Origin: Halolacustris sp051744345
GTDB lineage: Bacteria; Actinomycetota; Humimicrobiia; Humimicrobiales; Humimicrobiaceae
Assembly (NCBI GenBank): GCA_051744345.1
Contig: JBNJCW010000034.1
Span: forward strand, 1-20,497
Direction: 5' to 3'
DNA length: 20,497 bases
Of the stretch, positions 6,775 to 14,841 are shown piece by piece. How positions within the stretch are numbered: position 1 is the first letter of the stretch; every line of letters starts with the position of its first letter. The notes under the pieces are model-generated. The model had not been told where the DNA came from, did not search any database, and saw only the letters and a program-made list of their open reading frames with translations. The position numbers and the translations under genes are program-made.

Positions 6775-7680
6775 CTAATTTTCAAGAAGGCCTTCCTCTG
6801 TAAGGTACTGCCGGGCAATATCCCTGGCTTCTTCCTGCTCTACATCATACCGGTAGTTTAACTGCCTCATTACATCTGTAGTTATTCTGCCCTCAAGTTT
6901 TTTAAATACTTCCATAATTTCCTGGTCTTCTATTATATCTTTTTCTACCAGTATTATGGCATCATAGGGTATGAGGGCATTTTTATCGTCTTCTAAGAAC
7001 ACAAGGTCAAACATGTCTATCCTGGAATCGGTGGTATAGCCTGATATGGCATCTACGTTCCTGTTTTTTATTGCCTCATACATCAGGGTTGGCTCCATTT
7101 GTCTCGTATCTCCGAAGGTTATACCATAAACATTTTCAATCTGAGGGAGCCCGTCGGACCTGGTAGCAAACTCGGGGTCGGTTCCAATGGACATGTCCTG
7201 GGCATATTCTTCAAGCTTGCTTATGGTTTTTATACCTGCCTCATCAGCCCATTCTTTTCTGACTGCTATGCCATAGTTATTCTGAAACCCTAAATTGGCT
7301 GCTATGTATATGTCGTCACTGCTGGCAAGGCCCTCCTCCGACTCAATGTAGACCTCTTCTGAGTCCCAGGTTTCCTTCTGGGGAAGATCCAGTATTACGC
7401 TGTAAGCTGTGCCCGTATATTCAATATAGGTGTTTATCTGGCCCTGTTTTAATGCTTCGTAGTTTATAAGGGTGCCCCCCAGGCCTCCCTGGACATCGGT
7501 CTGGTAACCCTCTTGCTCCAGAAGCAAAGAAATCATGTGGGCCAGTATATACTGCTCATTGAAAGGCTTGGAGCCTATGACAATTTTCTTGCCGGTGCAG
7601 GATACAGAGGATAATACCAAAATGAGGGCAATCAGAATTAATGATAGAATTATTGTTATCCTTTTTATCTTTACTCCCAT
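6775..7680 (-). CDS. opuCC: Osmoprotectant ABC transporter substrate-binding lipoprotein
   Basis: This 301-residue protein belongs to the OpuAC/OsmF-type quaternary-amine binding proteins. Residues 1-28 form a lipoprotein-like leader: basic MGVKIKR, a long hydrophobic stretch, and SSVSC with Cys28 as the probable lipidation site (the residue at -3 is Ser rather than Leu). The mature part begins KKIVIGSKPFNEQYILAHM, and GGTLINYEALKQGQINTYIEYTG is the hallmark segment of the family. I chose ATG at 7680 over the in-frame GTG at 7686 because AGGAAGG sits five bases before the ATG and would overlap too closely with the GTG. It is first in the operon and should deliver betaine, choline, carnitine or a similar solute to the two permeases. 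Confidence 0.9.
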   Translation of the reverse strand: MGVKIKRITIILSLILIALILVLSSVSCTGKKIVIGSKPFNEQYILAHMISLLLEQEGYQTDVQGGLGGTLINYEALKQGQINTYIEYTGTAYSVILDLPQKETWDSEEVYIESEEGLASSDDIYIAANLGFQNNYGIAVRKEWADEAGIKTISKLEEYAQDMSIGTDPEFATRSDGLPQIENVYGITFGDTRQMEPTLMYEAIKNRNVDAISGYTTDSRIDMFDLVFLEDDKNALIPYDAIILVEKDIIEDQEIMEVFKKLEGRITTDVMRQLNYRYDVEQEEARDIARQYLTEEGLLEN

Positions 7681-7700
7681 AGACACCTTCCTGTGTTGTT

Positions 7701-7712
7701 TTATTTAAATAA
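7701..7712. promoter_or_regulatory. AT-only palindrome upstream of the osmoprotectant operon
   Basis: TTATTTAAATAA is a perfect 12-base palindrome 21 bases upstream of the binding-protein start. It could be an operator half-site pair for a dimeric regulator, or chance in AT-rich DNA. No unambiguous -35/-10 pair stands out around it on the minus strand, although the operon promoter is expected between 7687 and 7758. Confidence 0.2.
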
Positions 7713-7758
7713 GGTTATCATCTTAAAAAACATGACTCAAGCAAACTGTTTTCAGCCC

Positions 7759-8544
7759 TTATTTCATTTTCCATCTGGTGAGGATATTTTCACGGTCAAA
7801 GACCTTAACCGCTACCCTTAAAAGAAGGGGGCATATGGTTAAAAGGACAAGGCAGCCTATAAGCAGGTATATGTAGTTTATTAAAAAAAGCCCTGCAATC
7901 TGAAGCCCTATCAGAAGGTATATGGGAAATATTATGGTGCTCCCTATGCCCTGGGCAGACCTTATGTCTGTGGTCCTGGAAGAGAATATGATGCTTACGA
8001 TGGTAATTATAAAGGATATGGCGGGGCTAAGTATGAAAGCTGCTACCAGCCATTCCACATTGGGCAGGGGTATAATCCCTAATTTCATATAGGCCAGGAT
8101 ATCAATATTTATGCTCAGCACTATAAAGTTAATGGTGGAAATGGCAAAAGAAGGTATCAGACTGGTAAGTGTTTTCCCTAAAAGAAGCTCTGATGTTTTT
8201 ATGGGGGTAGCCAGGAGCGGCTCCAGGGTGCGGCTGTCCTTTTCCAGTATTACCGATGCCGGAGCAATCAAGCTGGGCACCATTGCCGGTATAAGCAGCA
8301 AAAATATGGTGAACTGCTTAACCATAAAATCTACCATAGCCACCTGGATTTCAGCGCTTTCTCCAAAAAGCCTGGTTACAAAATCAGCTATTTCCGGATC
8401 ATCGCTAAAGTCTGCAAACAGCATAAAAGCTATAGGCATTATAATGGAGAACATAAGGCTGACTACCAGGGTAGGGACCCATATATTTTTATTCCTTATA
8501 ATCTCCCTTATTTCCTTTTTAAATATCTTTACTGCATTATTCAT
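7759..8544 (-). CDS. ABC-2 type transporter permease (NatB-like)
   Basis: This 261-residue integral membrane protein has about six hydrophobic helices: a first near residues 24-44 after a basic amphipathic N terminus (KIFKKEIREIIRNKN), others near 75-98, 125-147, 160-187, 203-222 and 226-248. The segment EKDSRTLEPLLATPIKTSELLLGK after helix two is the characteristic coupling region of ABC-2 permeases such as NatB. It is shorter than B. subtilis NatB and lacks its large extracytoplasmic domain. It overlaps the ATPase gene by 8 bases, so the pair makes one exporter, presumably with the permease as homodimer. The substrate could be sodium, a drug, a peptide or a lipid; nothing visible decides it. 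Confidence 0.85.
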   Translation of the reverse strand: MNNAVKIFKKEIREIIRNKNIWVPTLVVSLMFSIIMPIAFMLFADFSDDPEIADFVTRLFGESAEIQVAMVDFMVKQFTIFLLLIPAMVPSLIAPASVILEKDSRTLEPLLATPIKTSELLLGKTLTSLIPSFAISTINFIVLSINIDILAYMKLGIIPLPNVEWLVAAFILSPAISFIITIVSIIFSSRTTDIRSAQGIGSTIIFPIYLLIGLQIAGLFLINYIYLLIGCLVLLTICPLLLRVAVKVFDRENILTRWKMK

Positions 8545-9460
8545 TTTTACCCTTGTTTATAAGGTCTAGGTAGATTTCTTCCAGGCTTTCGGTAATCTGG
8601 TTGATATAGACTATGCCCGCTCCCTTTTCTACCAGTATCCTGGCAGCTTCGGGGTTTGCTTTACGGGGATTGGCAACCGTCAGGTGAATGCGGTTTCCTT
8701 CCGCCCTTGCTTCAACAACCCCCTCTATTTCCTTAAGGTACGGGACAAACCTCTGTCCCTCGCTGTCAAGTAATATTTCTGCTTCCCTGGTTTTTTTGTT
8801 GTCCTGGAGCTGGGCCAGGGTGGCCACCTTTATAATCTCCCTTTTTAAGATACACACCCTGTCTGAGAGGCTTGAAGCCTCGTGCAGGTTATGGGTGCAT
8901 AGTATTACCGTGGTCCTTTCTTTCTTCAGGGAGATTATAAAATCACGGACCATGCGGGCGCTCTCCGGGTCCAGGCCGGAGGTAGGCTCATCTAAAAAAA
9001 GTATCTTCGGCTCATGTATGAGGGCCCTGGCCAGGGCAAGTTTTTGTTTCATGCCTTTGGAATAGGTGGCTACCAGTTCATCCTTTCTTTCCCAGAGGTC
9101 AAACATTTTTAAAAATTTTTCAATATTTTCTTCCCTTTTTTGGGGCCCGATGCCGTAGAAGGAAGAAAAATATGAAAGGTTCTGGTAGGCCGATATCTTC
9201 TCGTACATCCCCGGGGTCTCGGTGAGGATGCCTGTAATAGAGCGGATATATCCCCCGTTTTTTCCAGCATCCCGGCCGTCAATGGTAATTTTTCCGCTGC
9301 TGGGCATAATCAGGGTGGCCAGCATCCTGATGGTGGTGGTCTTTCCTGCGCCATTGGGGCCAAGCAGGGCAAGAATCTCACTCTCATTTACTTCAAACGA
9401 TATATTATCTACTGCCAGGTGGCCGTTGAATTTTTTGGTTAGGTTCCGGGCTTCAATCAT
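8537..9460 (-). CDS. ABC transporter ATP-binding protein (NatA-like)
   Basis: This 307-residue ATPase belongs to the CcmA/NatA export class. Walker A GPNGAGKT is at 34-41, a degenerate signature YSKGMKQK at 133-140 (usual for this class), Walker B ILFLDEP at 153-159, D-loop SGLD following, and switch His190. The ~90-residue C-terminal domain (from about 215) resembles the accessory domain of drug and sodium exporters. The likely promoter on the minus strand (9502-9530) puts a roughly 35-base leader before the ATG, which has no Shine-Dalgarno sequence. It is transcribed away from pabA, with which it shares a short AT-rich divergent region, and is followed immediately by its permease. Confidence 0.88.
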   Translation of the reverse strand: MIEARNLTKKFNGHLAVDNISFEVNESEILALLGPNGAGKTTTIRMLATLIMPSSGKITIDGRDAGKNGGYIRSITGILTETPGMYEKISAYQNLSYFSSFYGIGPQKREENIEKFLKMFDLWERKDELVATYSKGMKQKLALARALIHEPKILFLDEPTSGLDPESARMVRDFIISLKKERTTVILCTHNLHEASSLSDRVCILKREIIKVATLAQLQDNKKTREAEILLDSEGQRFVPYLKEIEGVVEARAEGNRIHLTVANPRKANPEAARILVEKGAGIVYINQITESLEEIYLDLINKGKNE

Positions 9461-9501
9461 TTGGCTAAAATTTAAACTGTTATTGATATAGCTGATTATG
9501 T

Positions 9502-9530
9502 ATAATAATTTATATTAAAAAAATAGTAAA
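9502..9530 (-). promoter_or_regulatory. Promoter for the NatAB-like exporter operon
   Basis: On the minus strand TTTACT (9530-9525) and TATTAT (9507-9502) are 17 bases apart, giving a start near 9495 and a leader of about 35 bases to the ATG at 9460. The same AT-rich stretch (9461-9535) must hold the pabA promoter on the plus strand. There TTGATA (9483-9488) precedes a poor TAATTT (9506-9511) at 17 bases, while the better TATAAT (9501-9506) is only 12 bases away. Confidence 0.45.
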
Positions 9531-9535
9531 GTGAA

Positions 9536-10114
9536 ATGGATAAGCCTGTAGATATACTGATGATAGATAATTATGACTCCTTTACCTATAACCTGGTGCA
9601 GTATCTGGGAACCCTGGGGGAGAATATAAAGGTGAGGAGAAATGACAAGATCTCTGTCCAGGAGATCATTGATATGCAGCCCAAAAAAATTGTCATATCC
9701 CCCGGGCCGGGAAGGCCCCAGGACGGAGGTATATCCAAGCAGCTTATTGCCAGCCTTTATAAAAATATACCCATACTGGGGGTATGTCTTGGCCACCAGT
9801 GCATAGGGGAGGTGTTTGGGGCCCAGGTTGTAAGTTCCGGAGTGGTGGTCCATGGCAAGACCAGCTTGATACACCATGACGAAAAAACTATATTCAAGGG
9901 GATAGAAAACCCGTTTGAGGCAGCCAGATACCATTCCCTTATATTAAAAAGAGACAGCATACCTGATGTTTTTACCATTACTGCCCATACCGGGGACGGA
10001 ATAGTAATGGGAATCAGGCACAACAGTTTTCCCCTGGAAGGCATACAGTTTCACCCGGAGTCTTTTTTAACCCCCTGCGGGATGCAAATTCTAGAAAACT
10101 TTATTAAACTATGA
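9536..10114 (+). CDS. pabA: Aminodeoxychorismate synthase glutamine amidotransferase subunit
   Basis: This 192-residue class I glutamine amidotransferase supplies ammonia to the chorismate-aminating subunit next door. The triad is present: Cys84 in GVCLGHQ, His173 and Glu175 in FHPES. The N-terminal IDNYDSFTYNLVQYLG and the oxyanion region PGPGRPQDGG are standard. TrpG and PabA cannot be separated by this subunit alone, and in many bacteria it serves both pathways. I assign PabA because it is coupled by ATGA overlap to a PabB-type subunit and a class IV lyase-like gene. No clear Shine-Dalgarno sequence precedes the ATG at 9536; a second in-frame ATG at residue 9 is a possible alternative. Confidence 0.9.
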   Translation: MDKPVDILMIDNYDSFTYNLVQYLGTLGENIKVRRNDKISVQEIIDMQPKKIVISPGPGRPQDGGISKQLIASLYKNIPILGVCLGHQCIGEVFGAQVVSSGVVVHGKTSLIHHDEKTIFKGIENPFEAARYHSLILKRDSIPDVFTITAHTGDGIVMGIRHNSFPLEGIQFHPESFLTPCGMQILENFIKL

Positions 10115-11616
10115 GCTCAGTTACTGTATTTTTAAAGCTGGATATTGACATAAGTCCCCAGGACTGCTATTACCGCCTTAAAGATTTTAATCCCCTTGTT
10201 TTTTTAGACAGCAGCCTGGACTCAAGTTATTCCAATTATTCTTACCTGGGTTTTAACCCCTCGGTAATACTGGAAAGTTTTGGATACAAAAACAAAACCA
10301 GCATATGCGGCAAATTAAGCTATTATTCCTACCAGCATCCCCTCTCTTTTATGCAGGAGGGCATCCAGGCCTGGGGGGAGAGGGATACATCTTTCTATGC
10401 TGCGGATAAACAAAAAATTGAGCCTGCAGAAAAGGAAGGACTGCCGGATTTCTGCGGGGGGTTTATGGGTTATCTGGCTTATGATCTGAAAAACTATATA
10501 GAAAAACTTCCCCAGACGGCCGGAGATGATTATGGCATGCCTCTCATTTACCTTGTTTTTTTTAGGCAGGCCATAGCTTACAGCCACAGCCTCGGCCAGT
10601 GGTATTATATAAGGAATTTCAGCGGCCGGGAAATGCCTGAAAGCATCAAAGGGATGCATGAGCAGGCAAAAAAAGAATCAGCTGATGTAGAAAACTGCTG
10701 CCGGAGCGGTGATAATAAGAGGGCGGACATAATAGCAAAATACAAAAGGAGGGGGCTGGAGGCGGCAGAGATAAAATCAAATTTTAAAAAAAGCCAGTAT
10801 ATGGATTCAGTTGGGCGGGCCAAGCAGTATATCTACGACGGAGACATCTACCAGGTAAACCTTAGCCAGAGGTTTACGGTAAACCTGAAGGTTGAACCTG
10901 AGGATTTCTATTATATACTGAGGACAAAGAATCCGGCTCCCTATTCTGCGTTTATAAAAACGCCTGATTTCTGCGTGGCCAGCACTTCTCCGGAGAGATT
11001 CTTGTATATTAAGGGAAGCTATGTGGAGACCAGGCCTATCAAGGGAACCAGGCCCCGGGGCAAAACAGCTGAGGAGGACCTGGCTTATGAAAGAGAGCTT
11101 GCTGAAAGCAAAAAAGACAGGGCAGAGCTAAACATGATTGTGGACCTGGAGAGGAATGACCTGGGGAAGTTCTGCTATTATGGAAGCGTGGAGGTAGCAG
11201 AGCATGCAGTAATTGAGAAGTATGCCCGGGTGCTGCACTCGGTTTCCACGGTTACAGGCAAAATCAAGGATTCAGCCAAATTCTCAGATATCATAAAAGC
11301 CACCTTTCCCGGGGGCTCCATTACCGGGGCCCCGAAAATAAGGGCTATGGAAATAATTGATGAACTTGAGCCCACCGCCAGGAGCGTATATACAGGTTCG
11401 GTAGGCTATATAGGAATTGACGGCACTGCTGACTTAAACATCGCCATAAGGACCATGATTATAAAAGGGGGCAGGTACTGCTATAATGTTGGAGGAGGGA
11501 TTGTTGCAGATTCAAGCCCTGAAGATGAGTACGAGGAGACGCTGGCTAAAGGGCTGGCCTTAAGGGAGACCCTGAACCTTTTTGGAGCAAAGAATTTAGA
11601 GAAACAGGCGACATGA
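10111..11616 (+). CDS. pabB: Aminodeoxychorismate synthase component I
   Basis: This 501-residue chorismate-utilising enzyme makes 4-amino-4-deoxychorismate from chorismate and ammonia. The N-terminal domain (about 1-190) contains SYLGFNP (44-50). The C-terminal chorismate-binding domain carries GDIYQVNLSQRF (244-255), SPERF (293-297), PIKGTRPRG (309-317), FPGGSITGAPK (399-409) and the metal-binding GGGIVADSSPEDEYEETL (461-478). Lys311 in PIKGT is the PabB signature; anthranilate synthase TrpE has Ala there (PIAGT). This lysine forms a covalent adduct with the substrate in PabB. There is an extra low-complexity stretch around 185-225 between domains. ATGA overlaps at both ends tie it to pabA and the class IV lyase gene, so folate synthesis, not tryptophan, is the likely pathway. 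Confidence 0.92.
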   Translation: MSSVTVFLKLDIDISPQDCYYRLKDFNPLVFLDSSLDSSYSNYSYLGFNPSVILESFGYKNKTSICGKLSYYSYQHPLSFMQEGIQAWGERDTSFYAADKQKIEPAEKEGLPDFCGGFMGYLAYDLKNYIEKLPQTAGDDYGMPLIYLVFFRQAIAYSHSLGQWYYIRNFSGREMPESIKGMHEQAKKESADVENCCRSGDNKRADIIAKYKRRGLEAAEIKSNFKKSQYMDSVGRAKQYIYDGDIYQVNLSQRFTVNLKVEPEDFYYILRTKNPAPYSAFIKTPDFCVASTSPERFLYIKGSYVETRPIKGTRPRGKTAEEDLAYERELAESKKDRAELNMIVDLERNDLGKFCYYGSVEVAEHAVIEKYARVLHSVSTVTGKIKDSAKFSDIIKATFPGGSITGAPKIRAMEIIDELEPTARSVYTGSVGYIGIDGTADLNIAIRTMIIKGGRYCYNVGGGIVADSSPEDEYEETLAKGLALRETLNLFGAKNLEKQAT

Positions 11617-12482
11617 GCAAATATATTTTTATAAACAGAAAATTTTTGCCCGAGGGCAAGGCAAAAATAGATGTTGGTGATAGCGGTTTTCAATACGGTG
11701 ACGGTCTTTTTGAGACTATGCCCAGCCTGGAGGGAAAAATCATAGCATTGCAGAAACACCTGGACCGGCTTTTTTCTTCCCTGGCTTTTTTTGGATACAC
11801 CCTCAATTTTTCAAAAGAGGATATGGCTGCCTGGATAGCAAGCACTGTCCAGAAGAATAATTTTAAGAAAAGCGATGCTTATATAAAGGTGATGGTTAGC
11901 AGGGGAGGGCTGGGCAATGCCTTGAGCTTTGACACACCCTGCAAGCCCAATGTGGTGATTATATCCAGGAAACTGTCTCCATACCCTGCCAGGTACTACC
12001 GGGAGGGAGTGGGGGTTGTAAGGTCTTCTATCGCCCGCACCGCCTTTTCCAATCCATGCTACAGGCATAAGCTTTTAAACTATTTTGAAAGTATTTATGC
12101 CAAAAATGAAGCCAGGTCACGGGGGGCGGCAGAGGCATTGTTTTTAACCAGGGACCGTATGGTTCTGGAAGGGTCGGTAAGCAATATATTTATGGTGAAA
12201 GGAAAAAACATTTATACTCCCCCCCTTATATACAATATACTTCCGGGAATAACCAGGGAAGCAGTCATAAATATTGGCAGAAAAAACGGCCTGGATATTA
12301 AACAGAGAAAATTTGACTTTCTTGAGCTTGGCCGGTGCGATGAGGCATTCCTAACCAATTCCCTGATGGGAGTAATGCCTGTACGAAGCATCGAGGCCAA
12401 AGAGTTATCCGGGGCAAAACCGGGGCTGGTTACCCGGTTTTTAATGGACTTATATAAGTCAGGGTCACAGGGTATCCAATAA
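11613..12482 (+). CDS. pabC: Class IV PLP enzyme, probable aminodeoxychorismate lyase
   Basis: This 289-residue fold-type IV PLP enzyme would release pyruvate from 4-amino-4-deoxychorismate to give p-aminobenzoate. The early DSGFQYGDGLFET strip (23-35) and the Schiff-base lysine Lys153 in RHKLLNYFES are clear. So are the LEGSVSNIFMVKG region and the ITREAVI phosphate-binding segment. Branched-chain and D-amino acid aminotransferases share all of these, so family alone is not decisive. The call rests on ATGA overlap with pabB, which completes pabA-pabB-pabC. It is the last gene of the operon; no terminator hairpin is evident in the 72 bases that follow. Confidence 0.8.
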   Translation: MSKYIFINRKFLPEGKAKIDVGDSGFQYGDGLFETMPSLEGKIIALQKHLDRLFSSLAFFGYTLNFSKEDMAAWIASTVQKNNFKKSDAYIKVMVSRGGLGNALSFDTPCKPNVVIISRKLSPYPARYYREGVGVVRSSIARTAFSNPCYRHKLLNYFESIYAKNEARSRGAAEALFLTRDRMVLEGSVSNIFMVKGKNIYTPPLIYNILPGITREAVINIGRKNGLDIKQRKFDFLELGRCDEAFLTNSLMGVMPVRSIEAKELSGAKPGLVTRFLMDLYKSGSQGIQ

Positions 12483-12495
12483 TCTTTTTACCCGC

Positions 12496-12525
12496 TTGGT
12501 CTTTTTTACCTAACTGTATTATTAT
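12496..12525 (+). promoter_or_regulatory. Possible promoter for malic enzyme operon
   Basis: TTGGTC (12496-12501) and TATTAT (12520-12525) are 18 bases apart, with another TATTAT three bases earlier. This lies 30 bases before the TTG start of the malic enzyme and just after the pabC stop. The region is AT-rich, so the match may be fortuitous. Confidence 0.35.
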
Positions 12526-12554
12526 TATTTAAAACTGTAAAACAGGAGGATATC

Positions 12555-13787
12555 TTGGACATATACCAGGAAGCTTTAAAGCTTCACAAAAAATACACCG
12601 GAAAAATTGATGTGATAAGCAAGGTAGCCACCAAGGATGAGCATGACCTGTCCCTGGCCTATTCCCCGGGGGTAGCAGAGCCCTGCCGCCAGATAGCCAA
12701 AGACCCTACTCTTTTAAACACCTATACCGCCAGGGGAAATATGATAGCGGTGGTTAGTGACGGCTCGGCGGTGCTGGGCCTGGGAAATATAGGGGCGAAG
12801 GCATCCCTTCCGGTTATGGAAGGAAAATGCGTACTGTTTAGAAACTTCGGGGGCGTGGCAGCATTTCCCCTCTGTATTGACAGCCAGGAAAATGATGTGA
12901 TCGTGGATACGGTAAAACTTTTGGAGCCCTCATTTTCAGGCATAAACTTAGAAGATATAGCTGCTCCCCGCTGCTTTGAGATTGAGGAGAGGCTAAAAGC
13001 TGAAACAGGCATGCTTACCTTCCATGATGACCAGCACGGCACTGCCATTGTAACCCTGGCAGGACTTTTTAATGCCCTGAGGCTGTACTCCAGAAAGCTG
13101 GAGGATATAAAGATAGTGATAAACGGGGCAGGAGCAGCAGGAACCTCCGTAGTGCAGCTGCTGGACTACCTGGGAGCAGGAGATATGGTAGTCTGTGACT
13201 CGAAGGGGATAATCTCTAAAGACAGGAAGGATTTAAACCCCTATAAAGAAAAACTGGCGCAAATGACCAACAAAAATAACCTTGCCGGAGACCTTAAACA
13301 GGCAGTTTCAGATGCAGATGTTTTTATAGGAGTGTCTATAGCAGACGTATTAACCCCGGAGATGATCTCTAAAATGGCGCCAAAGCCAATAATATTTGCC
13401 CTGGCCAACCCCGAGCCTGAAATTGATCCCGGGCTGGCTAAAAAAAGCGGGGTGGAGATTATAGCTACGGGAAGGAGTGACTATCCCAACCAGGTAAACA
13501 ATGTGCTGGCTTTTCCCGGCATATTCAGGGGTGCCCTGGACGCAAAAGCAAAAGAGATTAATATGGAGATGAAGGCGGCTGCAGCTAAAGCCATAGCAGA
13601 TATAATCTCTGAAGAAGCAAACCCCGATTATATAATACCCAAGCCTTTTGACCCGCGGGTGCTTCCTGCGGTGGCGGTAAGTGTGGCCAGGGCTGCAGTA
13701 GAAACCGGCTATGCGCCCAGGGACACGGATCTTGAATGGGTCAGGGAAAGGGCTATGACTATATTGAAAAAAGAAAAAGGGAGGTAA
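12555..13787 (+). CDS. Malic enzyme (malate to pyruvate, decarboxylating)
   Basis: This 410-residue short bacterial malic enzyme oxidises malate to pyruvate and CO2 with NAD(P). Visible are catalytic Tyr36 in AYSPGVAEPC, Lys91 in MEGKCVLF, metal ligands Glu133/Asp134 (NLED) and Asp158/Asp159 (FHDDQHGT), and the dinucleotide motif GAGAAG (191-196). It lacks the phosphotransacetylase-like extension of the large MaeB form, so its length fits the ~400-residue class. The start is TTG at 12555: GGAGG lies five bases upstream and the next residues DIYQEALKLHKKYTGK match the usual N terminus. Cofactor choice is not readable with confidence. It is one base from the aldo/keto reductase and likely cotranscribed, so both may balance reducing equivalents. 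Confidence 0.93.
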   Translation: MDIYQEALKLHKKYTGKIDVISKVATKDEHDLSLAYSPGVAEPCRQIAKDPTLLNTYTARGNMIAVVSDGSAVLGLGNIGAKASLPVMEGKCVLFRNFGGVAAFPLCIDSQENDVIVDTVKLLEPSFSGINLEDIAAPRCFEIEERLKAETGMLTFHDDQHGTAIVTLAGLFNALRLYSRKLEDIKIVINGAGAAGTSVVQLLDYLGAGDMVVCDSKGIISKDRKDLNPYKEKLAQMTNKNNLAGDLKQAVSDADVFIGVSIADVLTPEMISKMAPKPIIFALANPEPEIDPGLAKKSGVEIIATGRSDYPNQVNNVLAFPGIFRGALDAKAKEINMEMKAAAAKAIADIISEEANPDYIIPKPFDPRVLPAVAVSVARAAVETGYAPRDTDLEWVRERAMTILKKEKGR

Positions 13788-13788
13788 A

Positions 13789-14772
13789 ATGCGTTACAGA
13801 TTGCTGGGCAAAACCGGATTCAAGGTTTCGGAAGTATCACTGGGAACGTGGCAGCTAGGCGGCAAATGGGGTGAGGGGTTCAATGAAAAAACAGCATGGG
13901 AGATACTGGAAAAGGCTGTAGAGAAGGGCATAAACTTCATTGATACCGCTGATGTATATAATGACGGCCTGAGCGAAAAGGTTATAGGAAAGTTTTTGAA
14001 AAAAAGAAATGATGAGATTTTTGTAGCTACAAAAAGCGGCAGGAGGCTAGACCCCCATAATGCCGATGGTTACAATGAGAAAAATTTAAGGAAATTTGTT
14101 ACTGACAGCCTTAAAAATATGGTCCTGGAAACACTGGATTTGGTCCAGCTGCATTGCCCTCCTACCGAGGTATATTACCGGCCGGAGGTGTTTGAAGTGC
14201 TGGAGAATATGGTTAGTGAAGGAAAGATCAGGAATTACGGGGTTAGCGTGGAAAAGATTGAAGAAGGGCTGAAAGCCATTGAATATCCCAATCTTTCTAC
14301 CGTCCAGATAATCTATAATATGTTCAGGTTAAGGCCCCGGGAGCTTTTCTTTCCCCGGGCAAAAGAAAAAAATGTGGGAATAATTGTAAGGGTTCCCCTG
14401 GCCAGCGGGCTTCTGTCTGGAAAGTTTGACCAAAATACAACTTTTTCTGAAAAAGATCACCGTTATTTTAACCGGGAGGGCCAGGCCTTTGACCGCGGGG
14501 AGACATTCTCCGGTGTGCCTTATGAGGTGGGCCTTAAAGCTGTAGAAGAGCTGAAGGAAGTATTTGGAAAGGAAAAACTGGCGGTACACGCGCTTAGATG
14601 GGTGCTTGCAAGCGGCGACATAAGTTGTGTTATACCGGGAGCAAGCAATCCCGGCCAGATTGTCTCCAATGCACAGGCATCGGATATGGCACAGCTTGGC
14701 TCCCGGCAGCTTGAGAAAGTTGAAGAGGTGTATAACCGTTACATAAAAACCTATGTTCATCAGCGCTGGTAG
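13789..14772 (+). CDS. Aldo/keto reductase
   Basis: This 327-residue NAD(P)H-dependent oxidoreductase has a TIM-barrel fold. The catalytic tetrad is intact: Asp52 and Tyr57 in IDTADVYNDG, Lys82 in ATKSGR, His122 in VQLHCP. The N-terminal RYRLLGKTGFKVSEVSLGTWQLGG is typical of the YhdN/Tas-like group that reduces aldehydes and ketones. Late segments ALRWVLA and CVIPGASNPGQI form the cofactor pocket. The ATG follows the malic enzyme stop by one base with GGGAGG just upstream, so the pair is cotranscribed. The substrate is unknown; many relatives act on methylglyoxal or sugar-derived aldehydes. Confidence 0.92.
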   Translation: MRYRLLGKTGFKVSEVSLGTWQLGGKWGEGFNEKTAWEILEKAVEKGINFIDTADVYNDGLSEKVIGKFLKKRNDEIFVATKSGRRLDPHNADGYNEKNLRKFVTDSLKNMVLETLDLVQLHCPPTEVYYRPEVFEVLENMVSEGKIRNYGVSVEKIEEGLKAIEYPNLSTVQIIYNMFRLRPRELFFPRAKEKNVGIIVRVPLASGLLSGKFDQNTTFSEKDHRYFNREGQAFDRGETFSGVPYEVGLKAVEELKEVFGKEKLAVHALRWVLASGDISCVIPGASNPGQIVSNAQASDMAQLGSRQLEKVEEVYNRYIKTYVHQRW

Positions 14773-14821
14773 CGGGATAAAAACTATCTGAGAATTGTGC
14801 TAATATAGATTTGTTTTGTAA

Positions 14822-14840
14822 AAGCCTAACGAGGAGGCTT
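14822..14840 (+). promoter_or_regulatory. Hairpin enclosing the nitroreductase ribosome binding site
   Basis: AAGCCT (14822-14827) can pair with AGGCTT (14835-14840) around a 7-base loop AACGAGG. The GGAGG ribosome binding site (14833-14837) lies partly in the loop and partly in the 3' arm, directly before the ATG at 14842. Such a stem could reduce translation at low temperature or in the absence of a ligand. It is only 6 bp, so function is speculative. Confidence 0.3.
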
Positions 14841-14841
14841 G

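Noticed and set aside
8111..8569. Plus-strand open frame of 152 codons
   Set aside because: It is a mirror of the ABC-2 permease gene, driven by that gene's hydrophobic codon bias.
9501..9506. Perfect TATAAT on the plus strand as the pabA -10 box
   Set aside because: The nearest -35-like TTGATA is only 12 bases away and the sequence lacks the TGn extension, so it is not convincing by itself, although it might still contribute.
10111..11616. trpE (anthranilate synthase) assignment
   Set aside because: The diagnostic position is PIKGT with lysine, as in PabB, not PIAGT as in TrpE.
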